From Runella slithyformis DSM 19594 (GTDB lineage Bacteria > Bacteroidota > Bacteroidia > Cytophagales > Spirosomataceae): a DNA stretch of 64,000 nt. The translations under genes were made by a program, and so were the position numbers. Numbering within the stretch: position 1 is the stretch's first letter; the number at the start of each line of letters is the position of its first letter. The notes beneath the pieces are model-generated. The model had not been told where the DNA came from. It saw only the letters and a program-made list of their open reading frames with translations, and did no database searches. Shown here piece by piece: positions 35,182 through 44,623 of this stretch. The stretch covers positions 2,927,001 through 2,991,000 of the forward strand of contig NC_015703.1 in NCBI RefSeq assembly GCF_000218895.1. Direction: 5' to 3'.

Positions 35182-35312
35182 TTGGAACGCGGACGGTCCG
35201 CCGCAGCGATGACGCGGATCCCGAAAGCGTTCGGGAACACGGATTTTAAAATCAGTGATTATCCGCGTTGGAACATCTGCGTCATCGCTGCGGCGAACCG
35301 TCCGCGTTCCAA
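35182..35312. repeat. Long palindromic repeat
   Basis: The first 38 bases, starting TTGGAACGCGGACGGT at 35182, pair with the last 38, ending ACCGTCCGCGTTCCAA at 35312, with only two mismatches. The inner part holds further partial symmetry around TCCCGAAAGCGTTCGGGA. It is non-coding and looks like a MITE-like or REP-like dispersed element. Confidence 0.8.
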
Positions 35313-35371
35313 TTTTCTTCTATACGAACTACAATAGCTCAACTATTATTCCCTTTTAACCTACCTTCAAC

Positions 35372-36925
35372 ATGAAAACAAATCGCCGAGATTTTATCAA
35401 AACCACAGGTTTTGGGGCCGTGGGTTTAGGAGTATTGCCGTCCCTAAACCTATTCGCCAAAGACATTATCACTTCCCTTCCCCGCAAAAGCCCCGAATCG
35501 CAGGGTGTGGACTCGGTGGGGATTCGCCAATTCCTGAAAGCAACCAAAGAATCGGGCTTGGAATGGCACAGCTTTATGCTGGTACGCCACGGAAACGTAG
35601 TAGCCGAAGGTTGGTGGAAACCTTTTGAAGCCGCCAACAAACACACGCTCTATTCACTTTCGAAAAGTTTTACCGGCTCGGCCATCGGCTTTTTGGTGAC
35701 TGAAGGGAAAATTACTATCAACGACCAAGTGATATCTTTCTTTCCGGAACACACGCCCGCTAATGCAAGCGACAACCTGAAAGCCATGAAAATCAAACAT
35801 TTGCTCACAATGAATACGGGACATCATACGGACTCGATGCCCGACATCCGAGCCAAGCCCGACCAAAATTGGGTAAAATCATTTCTCGAAAAACCCGTTG
35901 AACACGAGCCGGGCACATTTTTTATGTACAACACGGGCGCCACCTATATGCTCGGAGCCATTGTACACAAAGTAACCGGCCAAACCCTCGAAGAATACTT
36001 AGCGCCTCGACTTTTCAAACCGCTGGGCATTACCGGCTACGACTGGGAAAAATCACCGCAGGGACTCAACACCGCCGGCTACGGCCTCCGCGTCAGTACC
36101 GAAGACATTGCCAAGTTTGGGCAGCTGTACCTCCAAAAAGGCCGATGGCAGGGCAAACAACTCTTACCTGCCGCTTGGGTGGAAGAAGCCACCGGCAAAC
36201 GAACCACCTCACAGGCGGGCGATAATGATTGGTCGCAGGGCTATGGGTATCAGTTCTGGCGTTGTAAACCGGGCTTTTACCGAGGCGACGGTGCCTACGG
36301 CCAATTCTGCATGGTGATGCCGGAGCAGAACGCCGTTTTGGTGATGACCTGCGAAAGTTTCAATCTGCAAAAGACAATGGACGTGGCCTACCAAACCATT
36401 TTACCCGCCCTGAAAAACGAAAAATTACCCGAAAATTCATCGGAATTGACGGCTCTCAACGCGGACATTGCGGCTCTGACATTACCCGTTCCCAAAGGAA
36501 AAACCTCATCGCCCGTAATGAACAAATACAGCGATAAGGTGTTCAACGTAGAAAAAAATGCGTTTGGACTCACCCAAATCGGCTTCGGACTTTTTGAGGA
36601 TGCGGGGGTTTTACGCGTCAACTACGGCAACGGCATGGAAAAAGTGGGCTTTGGATGGGAAAAATGGAAAGTAAATCCCAACAAACGCAGCAACCCTTTC
36701 TCTGCCAATCCGATTGTGATTCCGTCTCGTATCGCAGGCACGGCTACGTGGCTCGCTGACAATATATTACAGATCAATTTCAAATTTGTGGATCAGGTAC
36801 ACGGCGATAAACTCACCGTCACATTTGAAGGCAATAACGTGACCGTAGCATTGCTCAGCAGTATTTCGGAAAACACTAAAAACAACCCCGAAAAAAGAGA
36901 GATTATCAAAGGGATACTGGCTTAA
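35372..36925 (+). CDS. Exported beta-lactamase-family serine hydrolase
   Basis: The 517-residue protein has a Tat signal (NRRDFIKTTGFGAVGLG) and a class C beta-lactamase/DD-peptidase-type domain. The active serine lies in YSLSKSF (SxxK, about residue 93-96), the second motif is YNTGA (YxN), and the third is RGDGAYGQF in place of the usual KTG/HxG. A C-terminal beta-rich domain of about 150 residues follows. Such proteins are frequent in carbohydrate loci, where many act as esterases. A true beta-lactamase role is unlikely in this context. Confidence 0.85.
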   Translation: MKTNRRDFIKTTGFGAVGLGVLPSLNLFAKDIITSLPRKSPESQGVDSVGIRQFLKATKESGLEWHSFMLVRHGNVVAEGWWKPFEAANKHTLYSLSKSFTGSAIGFLVTEGKITINDQVISFFPEHTPANASDNLKAMKIKHLLTMNTGHHTDSMPDIRAKPDQNWVKSFLEKPVEHEPGTFFMYNTGATYMLGAIVHKVTGQTLEEYLAPRLFKPLGITGYDWEKSPQGLNTAGYGLRVSTEDIAKFGQLYLQKGRWQGKQLLPAAWVEEATGKRTTSQAGDNDWSQGYGYQFWRCKPGFYRGDGAYGQFCMVMPEQNAVLVMTCESFNLQKTMDVAYQTILPALKNEKLPENSSELTALNADIAALTLPVPKGKTSSPVMNKYSDKVFNVEKNAFGLTQIGFGLFEDAGVLRVNYGNGMEKVGFGWEKWKVNPNKRSNPFSANPIVIPSRIAGTATWLADNILQINFKFVDQVHGDKLTVTFEGNNVTVALLSSISENTKNNPEKREIIKGILA

Positions 36926-36951
36926 ACTCACTCTTTCCCCAACATAAAATC

Positions 36952-37743
36952 ATGCTAAAACTCCTTTTTCTACTGTTTCCGGTAAGCCAACTTGTTTTTG
37001 CGCAAACCGCTGAGCCTGTTGTTTCCAAAGTTTACAAATGGTCTGACGCGCAGGTAATCAAAAGACCGAAAGGCGAAGCCCGCCCTATTTTGGAAGGCAC
37101 CACGCCGCATTTTAAATTGTTCAAAGTCCACGCCACGACCGTCAATCCCAAAAGCCGAATGCGCGACAGCGAGTATACCCAGGAAAATGAGGAACTGCTC
37201 ATCGTAAAAGAAGGCGTATTGACCGTGACCGTAGAAGGCAAAACCAAAGAATTGAAGCCCGGAGGCATTGCCCTTATCATGTCGGGCGATAAGCGCAGTG
37301 TGGTCAACAACACCGATACGCCCGTCACGTACTATGTTTTTCAGCTTAATTCGGTCGCTCCGTTGGATATTGAACGCGGCAAAAGCGCGGGCGGATCGCT
37401 GCTGCTCAATTGGGACGAAACCGAGTTCAAAGGCCACGACAAAGGGGGCCGGAGAAACTTTTTCGACCGTCCGACGAGCATGAGCAAGCGTTTTGAAATG
37501 CACGTCACGACCCTCACGGGCAACTGGATGAGCCACCCTGCGCACCGCCACCCGGCGGCAGAAATTCTGCTGCTGGTCAACAGTCAGGAAGGCGAAACCG
37601 ACAGCCAAGCCAAAGAAACCATTGACGGCGTATGGCATGATTCCAAAGTCGGGGACATTATTTTCCTCAACTCCAACGTCCCGCACGGCCTTCAAAACAC
37701 GAGCAAAGGTTCCTGTACGTATTTTGCTTTTCAGTTTGAGTGA
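36952..37743 (+). CDS. Secreted bicupin
   Basis: The 263-residue protein has a signal peptide (LLFLLFPVSQLVFAQ) and two cupin barrels. The first (about 45-130) has ENEELLIVKEGVLTVTVEGKTKELKPGGIALIMSG; the second (about 165-260) has metal-ligand-like HPAHRHPAAEILLLVN and a terminal NVPHGLQN. Only the second barrel keeps clear histidines. The role may be sugar isomerisation or lyase activity on uronates, as for KdgF-like cupins, but this is an inference from context. It starts 26 bases behind the serine hydrolase. Confidence 0.78.
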   Translation: MLKLLFLLFPVSQLVFAQTAEPVVSKVYKWSDAQVIKRPKGEARPILEGTTPHFKLFKVHATTVNPKSRMRDSEYTQENEELLIVKEGVLTVTVEGKTKELKPGGIALIMSGDKRSVVNNTDTPVTYYVFQLNSVAPLDIERGKSAGGSLLLNWDETEFKGHDKGGRRNFFDRPTSMSKRFEMHVTTLTGNWMSHPAHRHPAAEILLLVNSQEGETDSQAKETIDGVWHDSKVGDIIFLNSNVPHGLQNTSKGSCTYFAFQFE

Positions 37744-37754
37744 ATTTTAGTTTT

Positions 37755-37846
37755 GGACACAGAGTTGCACGGAGGGCTCCCAGAGCATTTAATTACCTAC
37801 TTACCTCAGTGAAGCTCTGTGTTTAACTCTGTGAAACTCTGTGTTC
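37755..37846. repeat. CACAGAGTT-type palindromic repeat
   Basis: GGACACAGAGTTGCACGGAG at the left is the approximate reverse complement of CTCTGTGAAACTCTGTGTTCC at the right end; CTCTGTG occurs three times in the right arm. It fills the gap before the GH5 gene. Confidence 0.6.
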
Positions 37847-37904
37847 CCCAAACTTTTGAAGTACATAATCACAAGACAGCCTCATTTTTTAGCTATTACT
37901 TCTT

Positions 37905-39047
37905 ATGGAAAATCACATCAATCGCCGCACCTTTATCAAAAATAGCTCGCTGGCTACGGCCGCTTTGGCGAGCGGAAGCATGGCCGGACCGACGAAGAAA
38001 AAGAACAAATTGCCCCAATGGAAAGGGTTTAACGTGTTGGATTTCTTCTCGCCCGACCCTGCCAAAAGTCGCCCGCAAACGCCCGAAATGTATTTTAAAT
38101 GGATGGAAGATTGGGGCTTTGATTTTGTCCGAATCCCGATGGCGTACCCGGCCTATCTGAAATTTGACCGTTCCAAAAACATCCGAATCGACGAGATCCG
38201 AAACATTGACACCCAAATGACCGACCGCATTGAGCAATTGGTCTATTGGGCGCAGAAATACAATCATCACGTTTCGCTCAACCTCCACCGCGCGCCGGGC
38301 TACTGCATCAATGCGGGCTTTGTGGAGCCTTACAACCTGTGGACCAACGAGCAGGCGCTGAGCGACTTTTGCTATCATTGGGAATTTTGGGCGAAAAAAT
38401 TCAAAGATATCTCTTCCAAAAAGATCAGTTTTGACCTCCTCAACGAACCCAGCTGGCGCGACGACATGAACGACCAATTGGGCAAAAAGACCAAGTTGGA
38501 ACCCGAAATGTACCGCAAACTGATCGTGGCGGCCTACAATACCATCAAAGGAGTCAACCAAAAACACCTGATCATTGCCGATGGCAACAACGTCGGCAAT
38601 GACGTGATTACGGGTATTTCCGATTTGGAAGTGGCCCAAAGCTGCCGAGGATACAATCCCGGCATCATCTCGCATTACAAAGCTTCGTGGGTGTACAAAG
38701 ACCCGGAAAGCCTGCCCGTTCCCGTTTGGCCCGGACAGGTGGGCGACCAATACCTGAGCCGCAAAATGCTGGAAGATAAATTTCAACCGTGGATCGACCT
38801 CAAAAACAGCGGCACGGGGGTGCACTGCGGCGAGTGCGGCTGTTTCAACAAAACACCCCACGATGTCTTTTTAGCGTGGTTCAAAGATTTGCTCGGTATC
38901 CTGAGTGAAAACGGAATCGGCTTTGCACTTTGGGAATTTGACGGTTCCTTCGGTTTACTTAACTCCGGCCGAAAAGATGTGGCTTATGAAGATTTCCAAG
39001 GCCAAAAACTGGACAGAAAACTGCTGACGCTTTTGCAGAAAGTGTAG
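37905..39047 (+). CDS. Exported GH5-type glycoside hydrolase
   Basis: The 380-residue protein has a Tat-like signal (NRRTFIKNSSLATAALA) and a GH5 (cellulase family) barrel. The acid/base is E181 in DLLNEPSW and the nucleophile is E310 in GVHCGECGCF, with NLHRAPGY at the usual histidine strand and ALWEFDGSFG near the end. GH5 covers endo-glucanases, mannanases, xylanases and other specificities; subfamily cannot be told. It belongs to the carbohydrate run. Confidence 0.87.
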   Translation: MENHINRRTFIKNSSLATAALASGSMAGPTKKKNKLPQWKGFNVLDFFSPDPAKSRPQTPEMYFKWMEDWGFDFVRIPMAYPAYLKFDRSKNIRIDEIRNIDTQMTDRIEQLVYWAQKYNHHVSLNLHRAPGYCINAGFVEPYNLWTNEQALSDFCYHWEFWAKKFKDISSKKISFDLLNEPSWRDDMNDQLGKKTKLEPEMYRKLIVAAYNTIKGVNQKHLIIADGNNVGNDVITGISDLEVAQSCRGYNPGIISHYKASWVYKDPESLPVPVWPGQVGDQYLSRKMLEDKFQPWIDLKNSGTGVHCGECGCFNKTPHDVFLAWFKDLLGILSENGIGFALWEFDGSFGLLNSGRKDVAYEDFQGQKLDRKLLTLLQKV

Positions 39048-39209
39048 AAGCGTTGGGTCTTTTCAACATACTGCAACGGCTCCGGTCCATGAACGTAAAA
39101 AATAAACCAACGACGATTTTTTTGTACAAAAAGTAGGTGTGTAAAGGATAGTTATTGAGGTGGCTAATCGGATATTTGTTATCATTACAAGCCGAAACCT
39201 TTTACTCAT

Positions 39210-42053
39210 ATGATCCGGAAGCTCTCCTTCTTTTTTTTATCCCTCCTATTTGCCATTCATTCCCACGCCCAAAGCGATCTCAAAGCCGGTTACCTGCGGT
39301 GTGAATACAAAATCAATCCCGTCACCGACGTACCAAATCCGCGACTGAGTTGGGAACTGACCTCGGCGGTCAGCGGGCAATACCAAACCGGCTATCAGAT
39401 TCTGGCCGCGACTTCGCCGACATTGTTAGAAGAAGGAAAAGCGGATCTGTGGGACAGTAAAAAAGTCACGGGCGACGCTACTTCTCACATCGAATACGCA
39501 GGAAAACCGCTGGAATCGCGCCAAATATGTTATTGGAAAGTGCGAAGTTGGGACAAAAAAAATCAGCCCGGACCGTGGAGCGCTCCCGCTCTATGGGAAA
39601 TGGGGCTGCTCCAAAAAAACGACTGGAAAGCTGCCTTCATCGGGCTCAATCTAAATAACTTAGGCAAAGGCAAGGAATACCATTTACCGCCGGCCCCCTT
39701 TCTCCGTAAAGAGATTGACATCAAAGGGTCCATTAAAAAAGCGCGTTTGTACATCACTGCGCTGGGCCTGTACGAATTTCAAATCAACGGTCGAAAGATC
39801 GGGAACGATTACCTGACCCCCGGCTGGACTGATTACAACAAACGCCTTTATTACCAAACCTTTGATGTAAGTAAAGAATTCAAACCCGGCAAAAATGCCC
39901 TGGGGTCCATGCTTTCGTATGGTTGGTATGCCGGGTATTTGGGCTATGCATTATTGGTCAGAAACCCCGTCGTGAAAAACTTTTACGGCGATGTACCTGC
40001 CCTGAAAGCCCAATTGGAAATTGAATACACCAACGGCCAAAAGGAAATTGTGGCAACCGATAATACGTGGAAAGCTAACTACGGTCCCATTGTAGAATCC
40101 GATATTTTGAACGGAGAAGTCTACGACGCCAACAAAGAACTGACGGGCTGGAATCAACCCGGATACAATGAGGCCGCGTGGAAAAAAGTCATCACCATTG
40201 CCGAAAAAGCCGACCGACTGCTTCAAGTCTACCCCGGCAACCCGGTGCGGGAAGTGGCGAGGCTAACGCCCAAAAACGTTAAACAAATGGGATCGAATGC
40301 CTATTTGGTCGACATGGGGCAAAATTTTGCGGGCACCATCAAGGTTCGCTTCAAAGCCGCCAAGGGCGATTCCATTCTTTTCCGATTCGGTGAAATGCTC
40401 TATCCCGACGGCAAACTCATGACCGAAAACCTGCGCAAAGCGCGGGGAACCGACCTGTACATTGCCAAAGGCGACCCTAACGGCGAAATATACGAGCCGC
40501 GCTTCACTTACCACGGTTTTCAATACGTACAGATCGAAGGCTTAAAATACGCCATCGGAATGCAGGATATTCTGGGCATTGTGTTGTCGTCGGCTACGCC
40601 CAAAGCAGGGACGTTTGAAACCGACAACGCTTTTGTAAACCAGCTGTACCACAACATCATCTGGACGCAACAATCTAACTATCTGGAGGTTCCGACCGAC
40701 TGTCCGCAGCGCGATGAGCGTTTGGGCTGGACGGGAGATGCGCAGGCCTACGTCAAAAGTGCGACGCTCAACAACGACATTGCCGCCTTTGGGACCAAAT
40801 GGGTGGTGGATCTGAACGACGCCCAACTCGCCAACGGTGCCTATCCCGTGTATGCACCGGCTCCTTCGGTACGCGTTACGGACACCTATTCGCCGGGCTG
40901 GATGGAAGCGGGGATTATTTATCCGTACCAGATTTTCAGATCGTATGGTGATACCAAAATCATCAAATCGCACTGGGCCGAAATGAAGAAATTCATGCAG
41001 TTTTTGGAAACAAAAAGCAAAGGCGAATACGTGTTCAAGGAAACCGCCTTTGCCGAAGTAGACCCCAAAGGCGGATTCGGCGACTGGTTGAGTGTCGGCA
41101 AAAAAACGCCGCCCGATATGCTGGCCACCATGTATTATGCCTACTCGGCCAACCTGATGCAGGAAATGGCCGCCGCCATCGGCGATGAAAAAGAGTCGGC
41201 TCATTACAAAGACGTCTTCGCCAAAGTCAAAGCAGCGTTTTTGAAACATTACACCAATGCCGAAGGCCGATTCATCTGCAACGCCGCTGCGTACGGGGAT
41301 GGGAAAGGATACATTGACGGCGAAATGGGCTTTGAAGGCCACACCCAAACGGCTTACGCCAACGCCATTTTTATGAACCTTTTGGACAGCACGCATACGC
41401 TGAAAGCCGCCAAATGGCTGAATGAATTGGTGGTCAAAAACGGCAATAAACTCACAACGGGCTTCTTGGGCGTTCGGCCCATGCTGCCGGCACTTTCGGC
41501 CACGGGCAACAGCGAAACGGCCTACAAACTGTTGTTCCAAAAAGAATACCCTTCCTGGGGTTTTGAGATTGCCAACGGGGCCAATACGATCTGGGAACGC
41601 TGGAACAGTTTCACACGCGAAGGCGGTTTTCCGGCCGGCATGAACTCGTTCAACCACTACGCCTTCGGGTCGATCTGCGAATGGATGTTTGAAAACATGG
41701 CGGGCATCAAAGAGACCTCCCCCGGCTTCAAAACGTTCATCGTTCAGCCCGAACTCATGAATGCCAATATCAATTCACTCAAAGCCGCGCACCGTTCCAT
41801 CAACGGCACGATCTCTTCGGCCTGGCAAAAAAAGGGAGACATCATTACCCTAACGATTGAGGTGCCTGTCAACACGACGGCGACGATCTGCCTGCCGCCC
41901 GCTCCGATCAACAACATTACCTTTAACGGGAGAGCCCTTACCGCCACGGCCGTTAAGTCCAAATGGATCGATCGCCGTGAGCGAAATACGGTGGTAGTGG
42001 GTTCGGGAAAATACGTTTTGAGTTATAAAAAATCAGCATTATCAGGGTTTTAA
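39210..42053 (+). CDS. Alpha-L-rhamnosidase, GH78
   Basis: The 947-residue protein has a signal peptide (LSFFFLSLLFAIHSHAQ), a fibronectin-like N-domain that opens with GYLRCEYKINPVTDVPNPRLSW, two beta domains (RLYITALGLYEFQINGRKIGNDYLTPGWTDY), and an (alpha/alpha)6 barrel from about 480. The catalytic motif TDCPQRDERLGWTGDAQAY lies near 495-513. Length and layout are standard. It indicates terminal alpha-L-rhamnose in the target glycan. Confidence 0.95.
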   Translation: MIRKLSFFFLSLLFAIHSHAQSDLKAGYLRCEYKINPVTDVPNPRLSWELTSAVSGQYQTGYQILAATSPTLLEEGKADLWDSKKVTGDATSHIEYAGKPLESRQICYWKVRSWDKKNQPGPWSAPALWEMGLLQKNDWKAAFIGLNLNNLGKGKEYHLPPAPFLRKEIDIKGSIKKARLYITALGLYEFQINGRKIGNDYLTPGWTDYNKRLYYQTFDVSKEFKPGKNALGSMLSYGWYAGYLGYALLVRNPVVKNFYGDVPALKAQLEIEYTNGQKEIVATDNTWKANYGPIVESDILNGEVYDANKELTGWNQPGYNEAAWKKVITIAEKADRLLQVYPGNPVREVARLTPKNVKQMGSNAYLVDMGQNFAGTIKVRFKAAKGDSILFRFGEMLYPDGKLMTENLRKARGTDLYIAKGDPNGEIYEPRFTYHGFQYVQIEGLKYAIGMQDILGIVLSSATPKAGTFETDNAFVNQLYHNIIWTQQSNYLEVPTDCPQRDERLGWTGDAQAYVKSATLNNDIAAFGTKWVVDLNDAQLANGAYPVYAPAPSVRVTDTYSPGWMEAGIIYPYQIFRSYGDTKIIKSHWAEMKKFMQFLETKSKGEYVFKETAFAEVDPKGGFGDWLSVGKKTPPDMLATMYYAYSANLMQEMAAAIGDEKESAHYKDVFAKVKAAFLKHYTNAEGRFICNAAAYGDGKGYIDGEMGFEGHTQTAYANAIFMNLLDSTHTLKAAKWLNELVVKNGNKLTTGFLGVRPMLPALSATGNSETAYKLLFQKEYPSWGFEIANGANTIWERWNSFTREGGFPAGMNSFNHYAFGSICEWMFENMAGIKETSPGFKTFIVQPELMNANINSLKAAHRSINGTISSAWQKKGDIITLTIEVPVNTTATICLPPAPINNITFNGRALTATAVKSKWIDRRERNTVVVGSGKYVLSYKKSALSGF

Positions 42054-42059
42054 ACAAGC

Positions 42060-42215
42060 GTGCCTCAGGATTCTCAAATCCTGAGGCACTCAAACGCTCG
42101 GCCGGATTTGCAATCCGGCCCCGGCCATCCTCTGAGTGCGATTTGTAATCGTCTTCTCAAGTGCTCGTCAGGATTTGAGAATCCTGACGCAATCTGCAGG
42201 CGATTTTCAATCGCC
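42060..42215. repeat. Cluster of five small GATT-loop-AATC hairpins
   Basis: Five consecutive hairpins share the core GATT, a 3-4 base loop, and AATC, but have different outer stems: 42060-42089 (13 pairs, loop CTCA), 42100-42120 (9 pairs), 42139-42151 (5 pairs), 42166-42189 (10 pairs, loop TGAG) and 42199-42215 (7 pairs). The first loop is the reverse complement of the fourth, so copies occur in both orientations. A sixth copy lies at 52683. Confidence 0.75.
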
Positions 42216-42231
42216 GCTTAAAACCCTCACT

Positions 42232-43017
42232 ATGAAAATACTTTTTAGAACACTTATTGCCCTTTTAGCGACAAACCTCTGCTTTGCCCAGCGCCCGGCC
42301 CAACCGCCGATGTCGCAGGAGCGTTTTACGCCTAAGAAATTGGGATACAAGCTGTTTTGGGAAGATAATTTTAAAGGCAATCAACTCGACCCTAAAAAAT
42401 GGGCGGTAAGAGGCGTCGGACCGCGTGCGTTGGGCTTTGTCTCTCCGGAAGCAGTGGAAGTAAAAGATGGCTTCTTAAAGTTACATGCCCTGCAAAAAGG
42501 CGACAGCATTCTGATCGGTGCCGTCGGAACGCAGGGGTTGTTGATGACGAAATACGGCTATTTTGAATGTCGGGCGCAACTGCAAAAATCGCCGGGTGTG
42601 TGGGCCGCCTTTTGGATTCAATCGCCGGATATTTCCAAAGGCGAAGACCCCGCCGTGTACGGGGCTGAAATTGACATTTTTGAATTTTTCAAAAAACTCG
42701 GCCTTGACATTGTTTCGCACAACGTGCATTGGGCGTACGGCCCCAACCAGAAAACCACACGCGGGATGCAGAGTTATCTGAAAAACGTGAGCGAAGGTTT
42801 CCACACGTTTGCCTTGGAGTGGACGCCCGAAAAATACACGTTCTTCATCGACGGTTATAAATTCTATGAAGTCACAATGGGCATCTCCCGGATAGAAGAG
42901 TACCTCATTCTGAGCATGGAACTTCCCTCCGAGAAAAACGACCTCCGAAACACCGTTTATCCCGACGTTTTTGTCGTGGATTACGTGAAAGTGTATAAGA
43001 AAAAACAGGGCAACTAA
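42232..43017 (+). CDS. Secreted GH16-type glycoside hydrolase
   Basis: ATG 42232 gives a signal peptide (MKILFRTLIALLATNLCFAQ); the longer frame from 42136 runs through the hairpin cluster and is rejected. The 261-residue protein is a GH16 jelly roll with the catalytic ExDxxE motif in GAEIDIFEFF, LFWEDNFKGNQLDPKKWAV at the start, GVWAAFWIQSP, and HTFALEWTPEKYTFFIDG. GH16 enzymes cut beta-1,3/1,4-glucans or galactans; the exact target is open. Confidence 0.9.
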   Translation: MKILFRTLIALLATNLCFAQRPAQPPMSQERFTPKKLGYKLFWEDNFKGNQLDPKKWAVRGVGPRALGFVSPEAVEVKDGFLKLHALQKGDSILIGAVGTQGLLMTKYGYFECRAQLQKSPGVWAAFWIQSPDISKGEDPAVYGAEIDIFEFFKKLGLDIVSHNVHWAYGPNQKTTRGMQSYLKNVSEGFHTFALEWTPEKYTFFIDGYKFYEVTMGISRIEEYLILSMELPSEKNDLRNTVYPDVFVVDYVKVYKKKQGN

Positions 43018-43019
43018 AT

Positions 43020-44606
43020 ATGCTGTGTTTACCCATCACCCATACAATCAACCCAATGACCCCTTTTCATTTATCCTCATTCGTTCCCCGCAGTCGCTCG
43101 CGTCTCGCGAGGGACGACTATCACAAGGCCTCCGGCCGAAATAGGTACAATAGCCGTCTGAGTCATCTATTTCTCTTTTCCCTGTCACTGCTTCTTCTTT
43201 TCAGTCAACCGCTCAGGGCCCAAAACACCGTCAGAAAGCCCAACATCCTCTACATTTTGGTAGACCAATGGCGGGCGCAGGCCACGGGATATGCGGGCGA
43301 TAAAAATGTATATTCTCCCAATCTCGACCGCCTGGCACGCCAAAGCGTGAACGTCAAAAATGCCATTTCGGGTACGCCCGTGTGTACACCGCACCGCGCT
43401 TCGCTCATGACCGGGCAGTATCCGCTCACCAACGGCATTTTTATGAACGATGTTTTACTGGATACCAACGCCGCGACGATTGCCAAAGTATACAAAAAAC
43501 ACGGCTATACCACGGGATTTGTGGGCAAATGGCACATCGACGGCCACGGCCGAAATACCTACATCCCGCCCACCCGTCAGCAGGGATTTGGCTATTGGAA
43601 AGCCCTGGAATGTACCCATGATTATAACAATTCAGCCTATTACGCCGGCGATTCCAATAAAAAACTGGTCTGGAAAGGCTACGATGTCATTGCCCAAACC
43701 GACGATGTGTGCAATTATATGACCGCCAAAGCCAAAGAACCCAATCCTTTTATGGTGTTCATTTCCATCGGCAGTCCGCACGACCCTTACCAAACGGCCC
43801 CCGAAAAATACCGAAAGCTGTTTGCCGACAAAGACATCATGATCAACGATAATGTACCCGTTGAGAAACGCGAAAAGGTCAAAAACGACCTCCGGGGCTA
43901 TTACTCACACATTGCGGCCATTGACGACTGCATCGGCAAAATGTGGCAAACGTTGATTGATCTGGGCATCGAAGACAATACTATTATCGTATTCTCCTCC
44001 GACCATGGCGATTTGCTCGGAGCGCACGGCTCATGGAACAAGCAGCAGCCTTACGAGGAAAGCATTCGGGTACCGTTTCTGCTGCATTATCCCAAGTTGT
44101 TCGGGAAAACGGGTAAAACCTCCGAGGCACTGCTGAATTCACCCGATATCATGCCGACGTTGCTGGGCTTGTGCGGCCTTCCCATCCCCGCTTCCGTGGA
44201 AGGCGTCGATTTTTCGGGGGTATTGAAAGGTACGAAAAAAGACAAGGTCACCCATACGCTGATTTCCTGCACCCAGCCTTTCGGACAATGGGCCCGCCAA
44301 ATGGGCGGCAAAGAGTATCGAGGCATCGTCACGCATCAATACACCTACACCCGCGACTTGAACGGCCCGTGGCTGTTGTTTGACAATTTAAAAGACCCGC
44401 TTCAACTCAATAATTTGGTGGGGAAAGCCGAATACAAAAAAGTGCAGGACAAACTGGATGCTGACCTCAAGGGAGAACTGCGCAAACGAAAAGACGAATT
44501 TAAGCCCGGCATGGAGTATGTCAGGCAATGGAAGTACTTAGTGGATGAGACAGAAACGGTCCCTTATAGAAAAGTAAATTACGAGGGAAAACCGATCATT
44601 GAGTAA
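43020..44606 (+). CDS. Exported sulfatase (S1 family)
   Basis: The 528-residue protein removes sulfate esters from polysaccharide. The formylglycine site is C122 in [12 protein letters not shown] (CxPxR), with metal ligands in [21 protein letters not shown] and [14 protein letters not shown]. The start is odd: the hydrophobic signal ([19 protein letters not shown]) begins only near residue 50 and is preceded by a positively charged stretch encoded by a dispersed repeat (43090-43137). No Met lies between the repeat and the signal core. Translation may begin at ATG 43020 or 43056, giving an unusually long signal n-region. The adjacent sulfatase-GH78 gene shows the same feature. Confidence 0.9.
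   Translation: MLCLPITHTINPMTPFHLSSFVPRSRSRLARDDYHKASGRNRYNSRLSHLFLFSLSLLLLFSQPLRAQNTVRKPNILYILVDQWRAQATGYAGDKNVYSPNLDRLARQSVNVKNAISGTPVCTPHRASLMTGQYPLTNGIFMNDVLLDTNAATIAKVYKKHGYTTGFVGKWHIDGHGRNTYIPPTRQQGFGYWKALECTHDYNNSAYYAGDSNKKLVWKGYDVIAQTDDVCNYMTAKAKEPNPFMVFISIGSPHDPYQTAPEKYRKLFADKDIMINDNVPVEKREKVKNDLRGYYSHIAAIDDCIGKMWQTLIDLGIEDNTIIVFSSDHGDLLGAHGSWNKQQPYEESIRVPFLLHYPKLFGKTGKTSEALLNSPDIMPTLLGLCGLPIPASVEGVDFSGVLKGTKKDKVTHTLISCTQPFGQWARQMGGKEYRGIVTHQYTYTRDLNGPWLLFDNLKDPLQLNNLVGKAEYKKVQDKLDADLKGELRKRKDEFKPGMEYVRQWKYLVDETETVPYRKVNYEGKPIIE
43090..43137. repeat. Dispersed repeat inside the sulfatase leader, copy A
   Basis: Starts GCAGTCGC and contains CGCGTCTCGCGAGGGACGAC and ATCACAAGGCCTCCGGCC. 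It matches copy B at 44658-44720 except for 15 extra bases in B and a few substitutions, and it is read in the same codon frame (KASG is encoded in both). Confidence 0.75.
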
Positions 44607-44623
44607 TTAAAAACGATGTAGTC

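Noticed and set aside
35372-36925. Antibiotic-resistance beta-lactamase
   Set aside because: The domain is of the broad class C/DD-peptidase type, the KTG motif is altered, and the setting is a polysaccharide locus; an esterase-like role is more plausible.
37896-38861. 321-codon open frame on the minus strand across the GH5 gene
   Set aside because: It is a shadow of the GH5 gene. Its translation is low in structure-forming pattern and has no recognisable motif, while the plus-strand frame has clear catalytic motifs.
40542-41657. 371-codon minus-strand frame across the GH78 gene
   Set aside because: Antisense shadow created by codon bias of the rhamnosidase; no family features.
42060-42215. 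Hairpin cluster as a CRISPR array
   Set aside because: Units differ in stem sequence, spacing is irregular, and no cas genes are present.
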